DNA of 64,000 nucleotides, from positions 124,001-188,000 of the forward strand of contig NZ_JIBC01000008.1 of the NCBI RefSeq assembly GCF_000620505.1, in the 5' to 3' direction. The notes beneath the pieces were generated by a model that saw only the letters and a list, made by a program, of their open reading frames with translations, had not been told where the DNA came from and searched no databases. Positions 52,016 through 60,988 of the stretch are shown here, one piece after another. The DNA comes from Sulfitobacter sp. 20_GPM-1509m (GTDB lineage: Bacteria; Pseudomonadota; Alphaproteobacteria; Rhodobacterales; Rhodobacteraceae). A program made the position numbers and the translations under genes. Position 1 is the first letter of the stretch. Each line of letters opens with the position of its first letter.

Positions 52016-52965
52016 TGCTCTTTAAGGCACTGGGGAAAATCGCACAGACATTCGTTGTCCTGTTCGTCGTGTCGGTCGCCAGCTTCGGACTTCTGAAGCT
52101 GGCTCCGGGCGATCCAATTCAGATCATGCTCGGGTCAGAGTTCTCTCAAGCAAGCTACGATTCCTTGAGAGCCGAACTGGGGCTGGATCAACCATTCCTC
52201 GTTCAATACGCGAATTGGGCGATCCAGTTTGTGCAGGGCAACTGGGGAACATCCTATGTCGCACGCGCAGAGATTTTCACCTATGCCTTCAAGGAGGCGT
52301 TGCCTGTCACGTTGACCCTCGCCTCCTTTTCTCTCGTTTTTGCAATTTTGGTCGGTGTTCCTTTGGGCGTGTTGTCGGCCATCAAGAAGGATACAATCTT
52401 TGACGCCGGATCGGCTGTACTTGCCCTGACGGGGACGGCATTCCCGTCGTTTCTCTTGGGTATCTTGCTGATCTGGTTTTTCGCGGTGAAACTGCAGCTT
52501 TTTCCCGTGATGGGCTATGTTTCCCCCTGGGAGAACTTCTGGCTCGGCATTTACCACATGATCCTGCCTGGCCTCACGCTTTCGACCTATTTCATCGCGA
52601 TGATCACCCGCCTGACCCGCGCGACGCTGATCGAAGTGTTGGAGCAACCCTATATCGCGGCGGCCCGCGCACGCGGTGAGCCCAATTGGCGTGTGGTCTG
52701 GGTGCATGGTGTGCGCAACATCGCCATGCCGCTTGTTACGATCCTCGGTCTGCAACTGGGCGTTCTGTTGCAGGGGACTGTTCTGACCGAAACAGTGTTC
52801 AACCTTCCCGGTGTTGGACAGATGCTGACCTCGGCTGTTCTGGGGCGTGAATACCTTGTGGTTCAGGCCGGCGTTATGATGACTGCCGTTCTGTTTATTG
52901 GCGTCAACCTGCTGGTCGACTTGTCCTATCCCTTCCTCGATCCACGACTGAGAACCAGCAAATGA
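52015..52965 (+). CDS. Dipeptide-type ABC permease (DppB family)
   Basis: A 316-residue permease with six hydrophobic segments. The N-terminal LAPGDPIQIMLGSEFSQ segment and the coupling loop RATLIEVLEQPYIAAARARGEPNW are family hallmarks. The start overlaps the binding-protein stop by one base (TAATG), so the long in-frame extension upstream is rejected. It pairs with the DppC-type permease that follows. Confidence 0.93.
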   Translation: MLFKALGKIAQTFVVLFVVSVASFGLLKLAPGDPIQIMLGSEFSQASYDSLRAELGLDQPFLVQYANWAIQFVQGNWGTSYVARAEIFTYAFKEALPVTLTLASFSLVFAILVGVPLGVLSAIKKDTIFDAGSAVLALTGTAFPSFLLGILLIWFFAVKLQLFPVMGYVSPWENFWLGIYHMILPGLTLSTYFIAMITRLTRATLIEVLEQPYIAAARARGEPNWRVVWVHGVRNIAMPLVTILGLQLGVLLQGTVLTETVFNLPGVGQMLTSAVLGREYLVVQAGVMMTAVLFIGVNLLVDLSYPFLDPRLRTSK

Positions 52966-53861
52966 CCGTTCAGATCACCAAAGGCGTCGCGGCCGTACCG
53001 ATCGCAGCGACCCCTTCGCCCTCTGCAAAATCGCGTCGATCCGTTTTCATCCGGCGTCCGTTCTTTACCGCGTCTTTACTTATCGCGGCGGCTTATGTGC
53101 TCGCGGCCATTTTCGCGCCCTATGTCGCGCCGTTCGATCCGGTAAAGCAGGATTTCAACGTCATGATGAAAGCGCCCTCCGTGGTGCATTGGCTCGGCAC
53201 AGACAGCTACGGCCAGGACATCCTGTCACGTGTCATATACGGTGCGCGATATGCGCTCATCATCGGCATCTTCTCTGTCATGATTGGCGCGGTGGGTGGC
53301 CTGATCATCGGGCTGGCCGCCGGCCTTTCTGGTGGATGGGCTGAATGGGGCCTGATGCGCCTGATCGACGCCATCCTTGCGTTACCCTCGCTGATCCTCG
53401 CCGTCGCATTCATCGCGATCCTTGGTCAGGGCGTGGACAAAGTCGTCATCGCAGTCGGTCTTTCAATGATCGGACCTTTTGCACGCACGGTACGCAGCGA
53501 CGTGATGCAGGTGCGTGTGCAGCTTTTCATCGAGGCCGCACAGCTGATGTCCATTTCATACCTGCGTGTGGTTCTGCGCCATGTCCTGCCAAACGTGATT
53601 TTCCCGCTCGCCGTTCAGGTCACGATACGCGTTTCAGAGGCAATTCTGGTTTCCTCGTCTCTCTCGTTTCTGGGCATCGGCGTGACGCCCCCGACACCTG
53701 ACTGGGGCCTCATGATCGCTGAAGGACGCGATTTTGTCAGCTTCGCGCCCTGGATGTCGGCAATGCCCGGTTTTGCTCTGGCCCTCTTGCTGATCGCCTT
53801 GTCGATTGTCGGCGACGGGGTGCGCGAAGAGTTTGACCCTAAACTGCGGAGGGATTCATGA
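52962..53861 (+). CDS. Dipeptide-type ABC permease (DppC family)
   Basis: A 299-residue permease. The N-terminal FDPVKQDFNVMMKAPSVVHWLGTDSYGQDILSRVIYGAR segment is diagnostic of DppC. The coupling loop reads FIEAAQLMSISYLRVVLRHVLPNV, with the conserved late segment SSLSFLGIGVTPPTPDWGLMI. It overlaps dppB-type and dppD-type genes by 4 bp on each side. Confidence 0.94.
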   Translation: MTVQITKGVAAVPIAATPSPSAKSRRSVFIRRPFFTASLLIAAAYVLAAIFAPYVAPFDPVKQDFNVMMKAPSVVHWLGTDSYGQDILSRVIYGARYALIIGIFSVMIGAVGGLIIGLAAGLSGGWAEWGLMRLIDAILALPSLILAVAFIAILGQGVDKVVIAVGLSMIGPFARTVRSDVMQVRVQLFIEAAQLMSISYLRVVLRHVLPNVIFPLAVQVTIRVSEAILVSSSLSFLGIGVTPPTPDWGLMIAEGRDFVSFAPWMSAMPGFALALLLIALSIVGDGVREEFDPKLRRDS

Positions 53862-54832
53862 AAAATATGGCCGAAAATCATGTCTTGTCGATCAAGGATC
53901 TGACCGTCTTTCGAGGGGCCGCCAAAATCCTGGATCGCGTCACACTTGCGCTTGGACAGGGTGAAACTCTGGCTTTGGTCGGGGAAAGCGGTGCCGGGAA
54001 ATCGACAATCGCCACCGCGATCATGCGCCTGCTTGAAAATGCCAGGGTCACGGGCAGCGCTACCCTGGCTGGCGAAGGCGACCTTCTCACGCTGTCAGAG
54101 CGGAAAATGGTAAAGCTTCGCGGCCGCCGTCTGTCCATGATCTTCCAGGACGCGGGCACTGCGCTTAACCCCTCGTACACCGTCGGACGACAGCTTGGCA
54201 CGTCCTTGCAACGCATTCACGAGCTCTCAAAGGCAGACGCCCGGAAACAAGCGATAGAGCTATTCACCTCGGTTGGGATCAACGATCCAGAAGGCCGGAT
54301 GTCCGCTTTTCCTCACCAGCTATCTGGGGGCATGCAGCAGCGTGTCATGGTGGCGATCGCATTGGCAGGTAGCCCTGATCTGCTTTTGGCCGACGAGCCA
54401 ACCTCGGCGCTGGATGTCACGATCCAAGCCCAGATTGTCCGACTGATCCTGCAACTGACGCGCGAACGCGGCGCAAGTTGTGTCTTTGTGTTGCACGATC
54501 TGGCCCTTGCAAGTCAGGCCTGCGACAGGATCGTGGTGCTGTACGCGGGGCAGGTTGTAGAAAGTGGTCCGGCGCGTGATGTGCTTGAACGACACCGCCA
54601 CCCATATACCAAGCAGCTTAAATCCTGTGTGCTAGAAATCGGCGCCAAAGACCTGGTGGCGCCTGAAGGCACTGTGCCATCCCACGATCAGATGCCGAAT
54701 GGCTGCCGGTTTAGCACGCGCTGCCCACGCGCAGTGGCGCGATGCGCAGGCGAAGCGCCCCCCCTCGTGCCAGCCCGGCAGACCGCGACAGGCCCCCTTG
54801 ACCACCACATTGCATGTTGGAACCCGGAATGA
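53858..54832 (+). CDS. Dipeptide-type ABC ATPase (DppD family)
   Basis: A 324-residue ATPase. Walker A is GESGAGKST, the Q-loop is in [14 protein letters not shown], the signature is [12 protein letters not shown], and Walker B is [14 protein letters not shown]. The C-terminal oligopeptide-transporter segment has [15 protein letters not shown], whose Cys residues may bind an Fe-S cluster as in other Opp/Dpp ATPases. It forms a heterodimer with the next ATPase. Confidence 0.94.
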   Translation: MKNMAENHVLSIKDLTVFRGAAKILDRVTLALGQGETLALVGESGAGKSTIATAIMRLLENARVTGSATLAGEGDLLTLSERKMVKLRGRRLSMIFQDAGTALNPSYTVGRQLGTSLQRIHELSKADARKQAIELFTSVGINDPEGRMSAFPHQLSGGMQQRVMVAIALAGSPDLLLADEPTSALDVTIQAQIVRLILQLTRERGASCVFVLHDLALASQACDRIVVLYAGQVVESGPARDVLERHRHPYTKQLKSCVLEIGAKDLVAPEGTVPSHDQMPNGCRFSTRCPRAVARCAGEAPPLVPARQTATGPLDHHIACWNPE

Positions 54833-55842
54833 TCGCGCAAACCTTGTCCGAAACCAAAGCACCCCTCTCTGAACAGTCCATCTTTGAGTTGATCGAGGTT
54901 GAGCAGGTGTTCGAAGTCCCCAAGCCGGGGCGATCCCTTTTCAGTCGCGAAACAGTCGGTCTTCGTGCCCTGGACGGGGTTCGGTTGAATATTCGCAAAG
55001 GCACATCCCTCGCAGTCGTCGGAGAAAGCGGGTCAGGCAAATCTACCCTGCTTCGGGTGCTGCTGGGGCTGGACAAGCCGACCGGTGGACGCGCGCTTTA
55101 CCACAGCAAACCAATTCTGGAAGGACGGGCAAGCGGTATCGACTTCGCGCGCGATGTTGCAATGGTCTATCAGGATGCCCGCGGATCACTCGACCCCCGC
55201 ATGACGATTGGCGCGCTCATCGCTGAGCCGCTTCGGCATTTTAACATCGTACCGCCTCAAGACGAGGCCGCACGTGTGTCGCAACTGCTTGATCGGGTGG
55301 GGCTGCCTGCTGACGCTGCTGACCGGTATCCTTCGGGATTGTCAGGAGGACAGGTCCGACGCGTTGCAATCGCACGCGCGTTGGCTTCGGAACCTTCGGT
55401 CCTCGTGGCGGATGAAGCTGTTTCAGGACTTGACGTATCGACGCAAGCGCAGCTGCTGATTTTGCTCCAGTCATTGCAGCGCGACATGGGCCTGACACTG
55501 ATCTTTATTACGCACGATCTTGGCGTCGCGAGCTTTCTTTGCGCGGAAATCGCCATCATGTACCTTGGTCGCATCGTCGAAACGGGTCCGACCGATGCGG
55601 TTCTCGGTGCGCCCTCTCATCCTTACTCCGCAGCTCTTCGTGCCGCCGCACCTCAGTTCTTTGAGCCGCTTTCAGAACCATTGTCAGGTGAAATCCCAAG
55701 CCCTCTCAACCTGCCCGCGGGGTGCCGTTTTTCCACGCGCTGCCCAAAGATGCAGGACGATTGCCGTCTGAAGGATCCGCAGTTGGGAAAACTCGGCCCT
55801 CAGCGCGCGGTGGCCTGTCTGCACCCTTTGGAACAGCAATGA
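54829..55842 (+). CDS. Dipeptide-type ABC ATPase (DppF family)
   Basis: A ~337-residue ATPase. Walker A is GESGSGKST and the signature is LSGGQVRRVAIA. Walker B reads VLVADEAVSGLDVST: the usual DEPxSALD has Ala for Pro and Gly for Ala, while the catalytic Glu is kept. The C-terminal [15 protein letters not shown] repeats the Cys pattern of the partner. ATG 54829 is chosen because it overlaps the dppD-type stop like the other junctions; ATG 54814 in the same frame is possible. The altered site may make one of the two ATP sites slower. Confidence 0.9.
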   Translation: MIAQTLSETKAPLSEQSIFELIEVEQVFEVPKPGRSLFSRETVGLRALDGVRLNIRKGTSLAVVGESGSGKSTLLRVLLGLDKPTGGRALYHSKPILEGRASGIDFARDVAMVYQDARGSLDPRMTIGALIAEPLRHFNIVPPQDEAARVSQLLDRVGLPADAADRYPSGLSGGQVRRVAIARALASEPSVLVADEAVSGLDVSTQAQLLILLQSLQRDMGLTLIFITHDLGVASFLCAEIAIMYLGRIVETGPTDAVLGAPSHPYSAALRAAAPQFFEPLSEPLSGEIPSPLNLPAGCRFSTRCPKMQDDCRLKDPQLGKLGPQRAVACLHPLEQQ

Positions 55843-55914
55843 CCCCTCCCTCTTCCCATGATGCCGGATCACCACGTGCCCATGCCCGGCGGTGCCAACT
55901 ACAGGAAACGCAAA

Positions 55915-57504
55915 ATGTTTGACTTCTTCTCCGCGCGCCGCCCCAGCACGCTCGCCTCTTCTGCGATGATCGCAACGTCCCACCCGCTTTCAACCTCGGC
56001 CGGCCATGAAATTCTGACCAAAGGGGGAAATGCGGTAGATGCGGCGATTGCTGCGGTGGCCGTGCAGTGCGTCGTTGACCCCTTGATGACTGGTATCGGT
56101 GGAGACTGCTTTGCGCTCTATGCGCCGAAAGGCGGCAAGGTGAAGGCGCTTAACGGATCCGGGCGCGCGCCAGCCGCGGCAACCGTCGAGGCACTGAAGA
56201 ATGCAGGTCTCGGGGATGAAATTCCCCAGACAAGTCCGCATTCGATCACGATCCCAGGTGCCATTTCGGGCTGGTGTCTGCTCCACAAGGACCATGGTTC
56301 GCTCCCGATGGAACAGTTGTTTGCGCGTGCCATAGACTACGCCGAAAACGGCTACCCCGTGACACCGCGCGTTGCGATGGATTGGGCTGCAAATGCGGCG
56401 ATCGTTGCAGGCGATGAGCATGCCGCAAACCTGTTTCTGCCCGATGGAAAAGCGCCTGAAGCCGGTGACATGCATGCCCAGCCCCTGCTGGCTGCACGGC
56501 TGCGTGACATTTCAAAAGAAGGTGCTGCAGGGTTTTACGAAGGAGAGGTGGCCGCGAGGATGGCCGCACATCTGCAATCGCTTGGCGGTCTGCACACCGA
56601 GGCGGATTTTCACGAAGGTCGGGATCAAGCGCACTGGGTCGACCCGATTTCATCGCGGTACGGCGATCATGATGTCTATGAATGCCCCCCGAACGGCCAA
56701 GGCCTGGCAGCCCTGTTGATTCTGCGCATCCTGTCGCGCTTTGACATGGGCAAGGGTCTTTCCGACGCGGACCGCATCCACCTGCACGCTGAAGCGACAA
56801 AGCTTGGATACCATCACCGCGATGCATTGATCGCGGACCCCGCAAGCTGTCCCGATGTGGTTGAAACACTCTTGTCAGATGAAGTCGTGGACGCCTTGGC
56901 CGCGCGGATCGACATGCGCCGCGCTTTGCCCCCCACGCTTTGGGACGAGCCAGAGCATAAAGATACGATCTATCTGTGCGTTGTCGACGCACAGGGAAAT
57001 GCGCTGTCTTTCATCAATTCAATCTTCCACGGTTTTGGCTCCACACGTTTAGACCCAACCACAGGTGTTCTTTTCCATTCACGCGGTGCATCCTTCAGAC
57101 TTGTTGAAGACCATCCCAACGCCATTGCGCCGCGCAAACGCCCCATGCACACGATCATTCCCGGAATGCTCTGCAAAGATGGCGTCGCGGTTATGCCCTT
57201 CGGTGTAATGGGCGGACATTATCAAGCGGCAGGTCACGCAGCCTTTTTGTCTGGCGTGCTGGATCTGGGAATGGACATTCAAGAAGCTATGGACTCACCG
57301 CGCAGCTTTGCGCACGACGGTGTGCTGGATATTGAACCGAGCGTTGCCCTGGAAGTCCGCGAGGATCTGACTGCGCGCGGGCATATGCTGGCCGTGCATG
57401 ACTCCCCGATTGGCGGGAGTCAGGCAATCTACATCTCCCCCGAAACAGGCGTGCTGTCGGGGGGCAGTGACTCCCGAAAAGACGGGATGGCCTTGGGATT
57501 CTAA
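55915..57504 (+). CDS. Gamma-glutamyltranspeptidase/hydrolase family protein
   Basis: A 529-residue GGT-family Ntn hydrolase. The autocleavage/catalytic Thr is T351 in HKDTIYLCVVDAQGNALSFINSIF, and GGNAVDAAIAA and MTGIGGDCFALY form the typical N-terminal part. GRAPAAAT is also present, as is the late GVMGGHYQAAGH segment. The start ATG 55915 follows AGGAAA. There is no signal peptide, unlike periplasmic Ggt, so the enzyme probably works in the cytosol on imported or internal gamma-glutamyl compounds. It is the last gene of the ABC operon, which suggests that the importer brings in its substrate. Confidence 0.92.
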   Translation: MFDFFSARRPSTLASSAMIATSHPLSTSAGHEILTKGGNAVDAAIAAVAVQCVVDPLMTGIGGDCFALYAPKGGKVKALNGSGRAPAAATVEALKNAGLGDEIPQTSPHSITIPGAISGWCLLHKDHGSLPMEQLFARAIDYAENGYPVTPRVAMDWAANAAIVAGDEHAANLFLPDGKAPEAGDMHAQPLLAARLRDISKEGAAGFYEGEVAARMAAHLQSLGGLHTEADFHEGRDQAHWVDPISSRYGDHDVYECPPNGQGLAALLILRILSRFDMGKGLSDADRIHLHAEATKLGYHHRDALIADPASCPDVVETLLSDEVVDALAARIDMRRALPPTLWDEPEHKDTIYLCVVDAQGNALSFINSIFHGFGSTRLDPTTGVLFHSRGASFRLVEDHPNAIAPRKRPMHTIIPGMLCKDGVAVMPFGVMGGHYQAAGHAAFLSGVLDLGMDIQEAMDSPRSFAHDGVLDIEPSVALEVREDLTARGHMLAVHDSPIGGSQAIYISPETGVLSGGSDSRKDGMALGF

Positions 57505-58035
57505 CGATCCCTTGCTTCCAATCTGCGGGATCCAGAGCGCGAAAACATCGACGTTTTTCGGCATCTGGGCCCCCTGAGGTTAATGCAGGTGCGCAGCTGG
57601 TATTGGCAAGTTGTTCGGCCGATGTGATCAGGTTAAACTGGTCCGATGAACATCCCATCAATTTTACCGCGCCTAAAGGGCTTCCGTTATCCTCGTAAAA
57701 TTATTGCGTACGCTGTCTGGGCGTACCACCGGTTAGCACTAAGCACGGCTGATGTTGAAGACCTGTTGGCTGCGCGGGGTGTGATTGTCAGCCGGGAAAC
57801 GGTCAAACGGTCTTGGTATGGGCCAATCGTTTTGGCCGACACTTTGCAGATTGCATCCGACGAGATCGTACGCGAGCGGACGACAAATGGCACATGGACG
57901 AAGTCGTGATCACGATCCGTGGCAAGAAATATTGGCTGTGGCGCGCGATCGATGCGCGGGGAGACATTCTTGATACTCTTCTGCAAACGCGCCGGAATGC
58001 CAAAGCGGCAAGGTGGCTTTTCCAAAGATTGGTAG

Positions 58036-59358
58036 GGAGTGTCATGAAACTTGTGTATCGGGTCTGGCCCATGCGGGTTTTAGATACAGTCGCGCATAGA
58101 AGCGATCCTTGAACATTATGGCGAAATGATTGCGAGCCGCAAACCATTCTCGAACATTCCGGCCGCCTTTCTCAAAGTTTCGGATCGCCAATTAGATCAG
58201 CTTCGTTGCGGCGTCTTCGGTCGGGAACGATCCCCGCGTCTTGATCGATTTGCGGGTTACACGGTTCAAGCTTTCAATTGCGTTGGTGGTGTAGATGATC
58301 TTCCGGATGGCGGGATCAAAAGCAAAGAACGGGATCACTTCCTGCCAAGCCCTGCGCCTGGCCGGTGCGATGGAGGCATATTTCCCGGCCCATTTTTCCT
58401 CGAAGGCATCCAGCTCCAAGCCAGCTTGATCGGCTGTGGGGGCGCTGTAAATCCGCCGTAGATCTGCGGCCACCTCCTTGCGATCTTTCCAGGCACAGAA
58501 GTTCAACGAGTGGCGCACGAGATGGACAATGCACGTTTGCACGGCCGTGTCCGGAAAGGCTGCTGTGATGGCATCAGGGAAGCCCTTGAGGCCGTCTACA
58601 TCCGCAATCAGGATGTCTTGCAGCCCACGGTTCTTCAGCTCTGTCATCACCGAGAGCCAGAATTTGGCGCCCTCGTTGTCAGCGATCCAAAGACCAAGAA
58701 CCTCGCGCACGCCATCCCTGCTGACACCAAGGGCCACGTAGACGGCTTTGTTCTTGACCATGCGGCTATCGGCGTCGCGGATCTTGACCCGTAGAGCGTC
58801 AAAAATGACGATGGGATACATCCGGTCCAGCGCCTGGGATCGCCACTCCCGAAGCTCATCCAACACCGCATCGGTCACGCGGCTGATCAAGTCTGGCGAG
58901 ACTTGCAGGCCATAGACATCCTCAAGATGAGCACGGATATCGCGGACCGTCAGACCGGCGGCGTAGAGCCCGATAATCTTGTCATCCATCCCATCAATGC
59001 GGGTCTGTCCCTTCTTCACCTGTTCAGGCTGGAAGCTGCCGTCCCGGTCCCGCGGAACAGCGATAGGCAGTTCGCCGTCTTGCCCCTTCAATCTCTTGGC
59101 GGATGACCCATTGCGACGGTTGGTCTGATCAGGCGGCGCATTCTTGCCGTCATCATCGCCCAGATGGGCGGTCAGCTCAGCACCGAGCATCAGCTTAATC
59201 TTGAGCTCTTTCATTAGCCCGGCATCGCCAAGCAAATCCTCAGGCCGCTCGCAGCCCTTCAGTAGTTCGTCCAGAAGTTCCTCGGATATGGTCATCGTCC
59301 TTGCTCCTCTCAGTAAGCATGGACCAGATCGCAATTACACAGAAGATCGGACACTCTC
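58036..59358 (-). mobile_element. IS256-family insertion sequence with 9-bp direct repeats
   Basis: About 1.32 kb inserted in the IS6-type transposase gene. GATTGGTAG occurs on both sides (58027-58035 and 59359-59367), fitting the 8-9 bp target duplication of IS256 elements. Imperfect terminal repeats of nearly 40 bp start GGAGTGTC on the left and, read on the other strand, GAGAGTGTC on the right, both running to a TCTGG-CCATGC stretch. The exact ends may be off by 1-2 bp. Confidence 0.85.
58042..59295 (-). pseudogene. IS256-family transposase with an in-frame stop near the C-terminus
   Basis: A mutator-type transposase: the N-terminal NAPPDQTNRRNGSSAKRLKG, the catalytic-region segment IVIFDALRVKIRD, ILIADVDGLKGFPDAI, CIVHLVRHSL and IYTTNAIESLNRVTRK. 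The frame stops at codon 368 (58194-58192) right after EDAATKLI, where relatives have Tyr; TAT to TAA explains it. Beyond the stop the same frame continues LAIRNFEKGGRNVREWFAA and ends at 58042, still inside the element. So this is a single nonsense change removing about 50 residues. Activity of the shortened protein is doubtful but cannot be excluded. Confidence 0.82.
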
Positions 59359-59794
59359 GATTGGTAGCCCGGTTTGGCGAACCGAGGGTCGTCATCACGG
59401 ACAAGTTGCGTAGCTACATCAAGCCGATCAAGACACTTGCACCGAACGCCGACCACCGCGCCCACGAGGGCTTGAACAACGCGATCGAAGTGTCACATAG
59501 GTCGACCCGTAAACGAGAGAAAATGTTCGGCCGGTTCTAGTCACATCGGCAGGCTCAGAGGTCTTTTCTGCGCACGGCCAGATCAACCTGTTCTTGCGCC
59601 TTCGTCGCCATCAACTCTCCGCAACCTCATACTGCCACGCCCGCACAGATGCGCTCAGCCTCTGGACCGATTACACAGCCGAAATGGCGGCATAATCTGG
59701 CCTTTGCCAATGCTTCAGAACCTGACGCCAACAACTTGGCAACACCTCAGTGCGATACCTGATAATGCTCACCCAAACTATGCCTTTTCCGCGA

Positions 59795-60955
59795 TCACAC
59801 CGCTTCAAGGATGGTGACATTGGCGATGCCGCCGCCTTCGCACATGGTTTGCAGCCCGTATCTCAGCCCACGGGCGTGCAATGCATGGACCAGTGTTGTC
59901 ATCAGCTTGGCCCCCGACGCGCCCAGCGGATGCCCCAGCGAAATGGCTCCACCGTTGACGTTCAACTTGGCCGGATCGGCGTCCAGCTCTTTCAGCCAGG
60001 CCAGCGGAATCGGGGCAAAGGCTTCGTTGACTTCGTACAGGTCGATTTCGTCGATCTTCATGCCCGACCGCTCCAGCGCACGCTGCGTGGCCGCAATCGG
60101 CTCTTCCAGCATGATCACCGGATCGCCCGCCGTCACCGTCAGGTTCACGATGCGTGCCACCGGCGTCAGGCCGTATTTCTTCAACGCGGCGGCGCTGACC
60201 ACCAGCACACCGGCAGCCCCGTCACAGATCTGCGAGGCGTTGGCGGCGGTGATCATGCCGCCCTCTTCCAGCAGCCGCACACTGCCGATGCTGTCCATCG
60301 ACGCATCGGCGCGGATGCCTTCGTCGCGCCTGTGCAGCCCGCCCTTGACCGCCAGCGGCACGATTTCGGCCTCAAAGACGCCCGCTTCGGTGGCTTTGGT
60401 CGCGCGACGGTGGCTTTCCAGCGCAAAGCGGTCCAGCGTCTCGCGGTCAAAACCGTATTTGCGCGCGATCATCTCTGCGCCTTTGAACTGGCTAAAATCC
60501 TTCGTGCCAAAGCGCGCCGCAATCCGGTCGGAAAACGGACCTTCACCCAGACCTTCCTGCATGTGGAATTTCACGTTCGAGAACATCGGCACGCGGGTCA
60601 TGCTTTCGACACCCATGGCGATCACAACGTCCTGGGTTCCCGACATCACCGCCTGTGCCGCAAATTGCACTGCCTGTTGCGAGCTGCCGCATTGACGGTC
60701 AATGGTCACCGCGGGCACCGATTGCGGCAGTTTCGATGCCAGCACGCAGTTGCGGCCAAAGGCAAAGGCCTGTTCGCCTGCCTGGGTCACGCAGCCCACG
60801 ATCACGTCGTCCACCGTGGCGGGGTCAATGCCAGAGCGGTCAACCAGCGCGTTGATCACCTCGCCCCCCATGTCGGCGGGATGCCACCCGGCCAGCGCGC
60901 CATTGCGGCGGCCACCTGCGGTGCGTGCGGTTGTGACGATATATGCTTCAGCCAT
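59795..60955 (-). CDS. Acetyl-CoA acetyltransferase/thiolase
   Basis: A 386-residue thiolase. The acyl-accepting Cys is C89 (DRQCGSSQQAV), the His is H342 (GHPLGASG), and the second Cys is C372 (MCEGGGIANV), so the active site is complete. It cleaves 3-ketoacyl-CoA to acetyl-CoA plus a shortened acyl-CoA, or works in reverse. It is the last gene of the leftward acyl-CoA operon and ends only about 50 bp from the insertion-sequence remnant; its frame is intact. Confidence 0.94.
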   Translation of the reverse strand: MAEAYIVTTARTAGGRRNGALAGWHPADMGGEVINALVDRSGIDPATVDDVIVGCVTQAGEQAFAFGRNCVLASKLPQSVPAVTIDRQCGSSQQAVQFAAQAVMSGTQDVVIAMGVESMTRVPMFSNVKFHMQEGLGEGPFSDRIAARFGTKDFSQFKGAEMIARKYGFDRETLDRFALESHRRATKATEAGVFEAEIVPLAVKGGLHRRDEGIRADASMDSIGSVRLLEEGGMITAANASQICDGAAGVLVVSAAALKKYGLTPVARIVNLTVTAGDPVIMLEEPIAATQRALERSGMKIDEIDLYEVNEAFAPIPLAWLKELDADPAKLNVNGGAISLGHPLGASGAKLMTTLVHALHARGLRYGLQTMCEGGGIANVTILEAV

Positions 60956-60988
60956 TTCTGTGGTCCCCCGGGGTTTCGGTAATAGTGT

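Larger units (their letters stand above)
57646..59695 (+). pseudogene. IS6-family transposase, frameshifted and split
   Basis: The N-terminal part (57646 to ~57805) encodes FRYPRKIIAYAVWAYHR and STADVEDLLAARGVIVSRETV. It then shifts frame and continues to 58035 with VWANRFGRHFADCIRR, DKWHMDEVVITIRGKKYWLWRAIDARGDILD and RRNAKAARW. After the inserted element the C-terminal part resumes near 59368 with RFGEPRVVITDKLRSYIKPI and SHRSTRKREKMFGRF. A TAG stop (59538-59540) and a further shift precede the tail SAHGQINLFL...TAEMAA ending at 59695. At least two frameshifts, one stop and one insertion make it non-functional. Confidence 0.85.
57599..59746 (+). mobile_element. Decayed IS6-family insertion sequence, interrupted by an IS256-family element
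   Basis: Terminal repeats are visible: GGTATTGGCAAGTTGTT begins at 57599, and the complement of 59727-59746 reads GGTGTTGCCAAGTTGTTGGC. Without the inner element (58036-59358 plus one 9-bp repeat) the length is roughly 820 bp, a normal IS6 size. The flanking 8 bp on the two sides do not match, so no target duplication is seen. The element lies between the gamma-glutamyltranspeptidase and thiolase genes. Confidence 0.75.

Noticed and set aside
57589-59754. Target-site duplication for the IS6-type element
   Set aside because: The 8 bases outside the two terminal repeats do not match, so no duplication can be claimed; the ends may have been rearranged.
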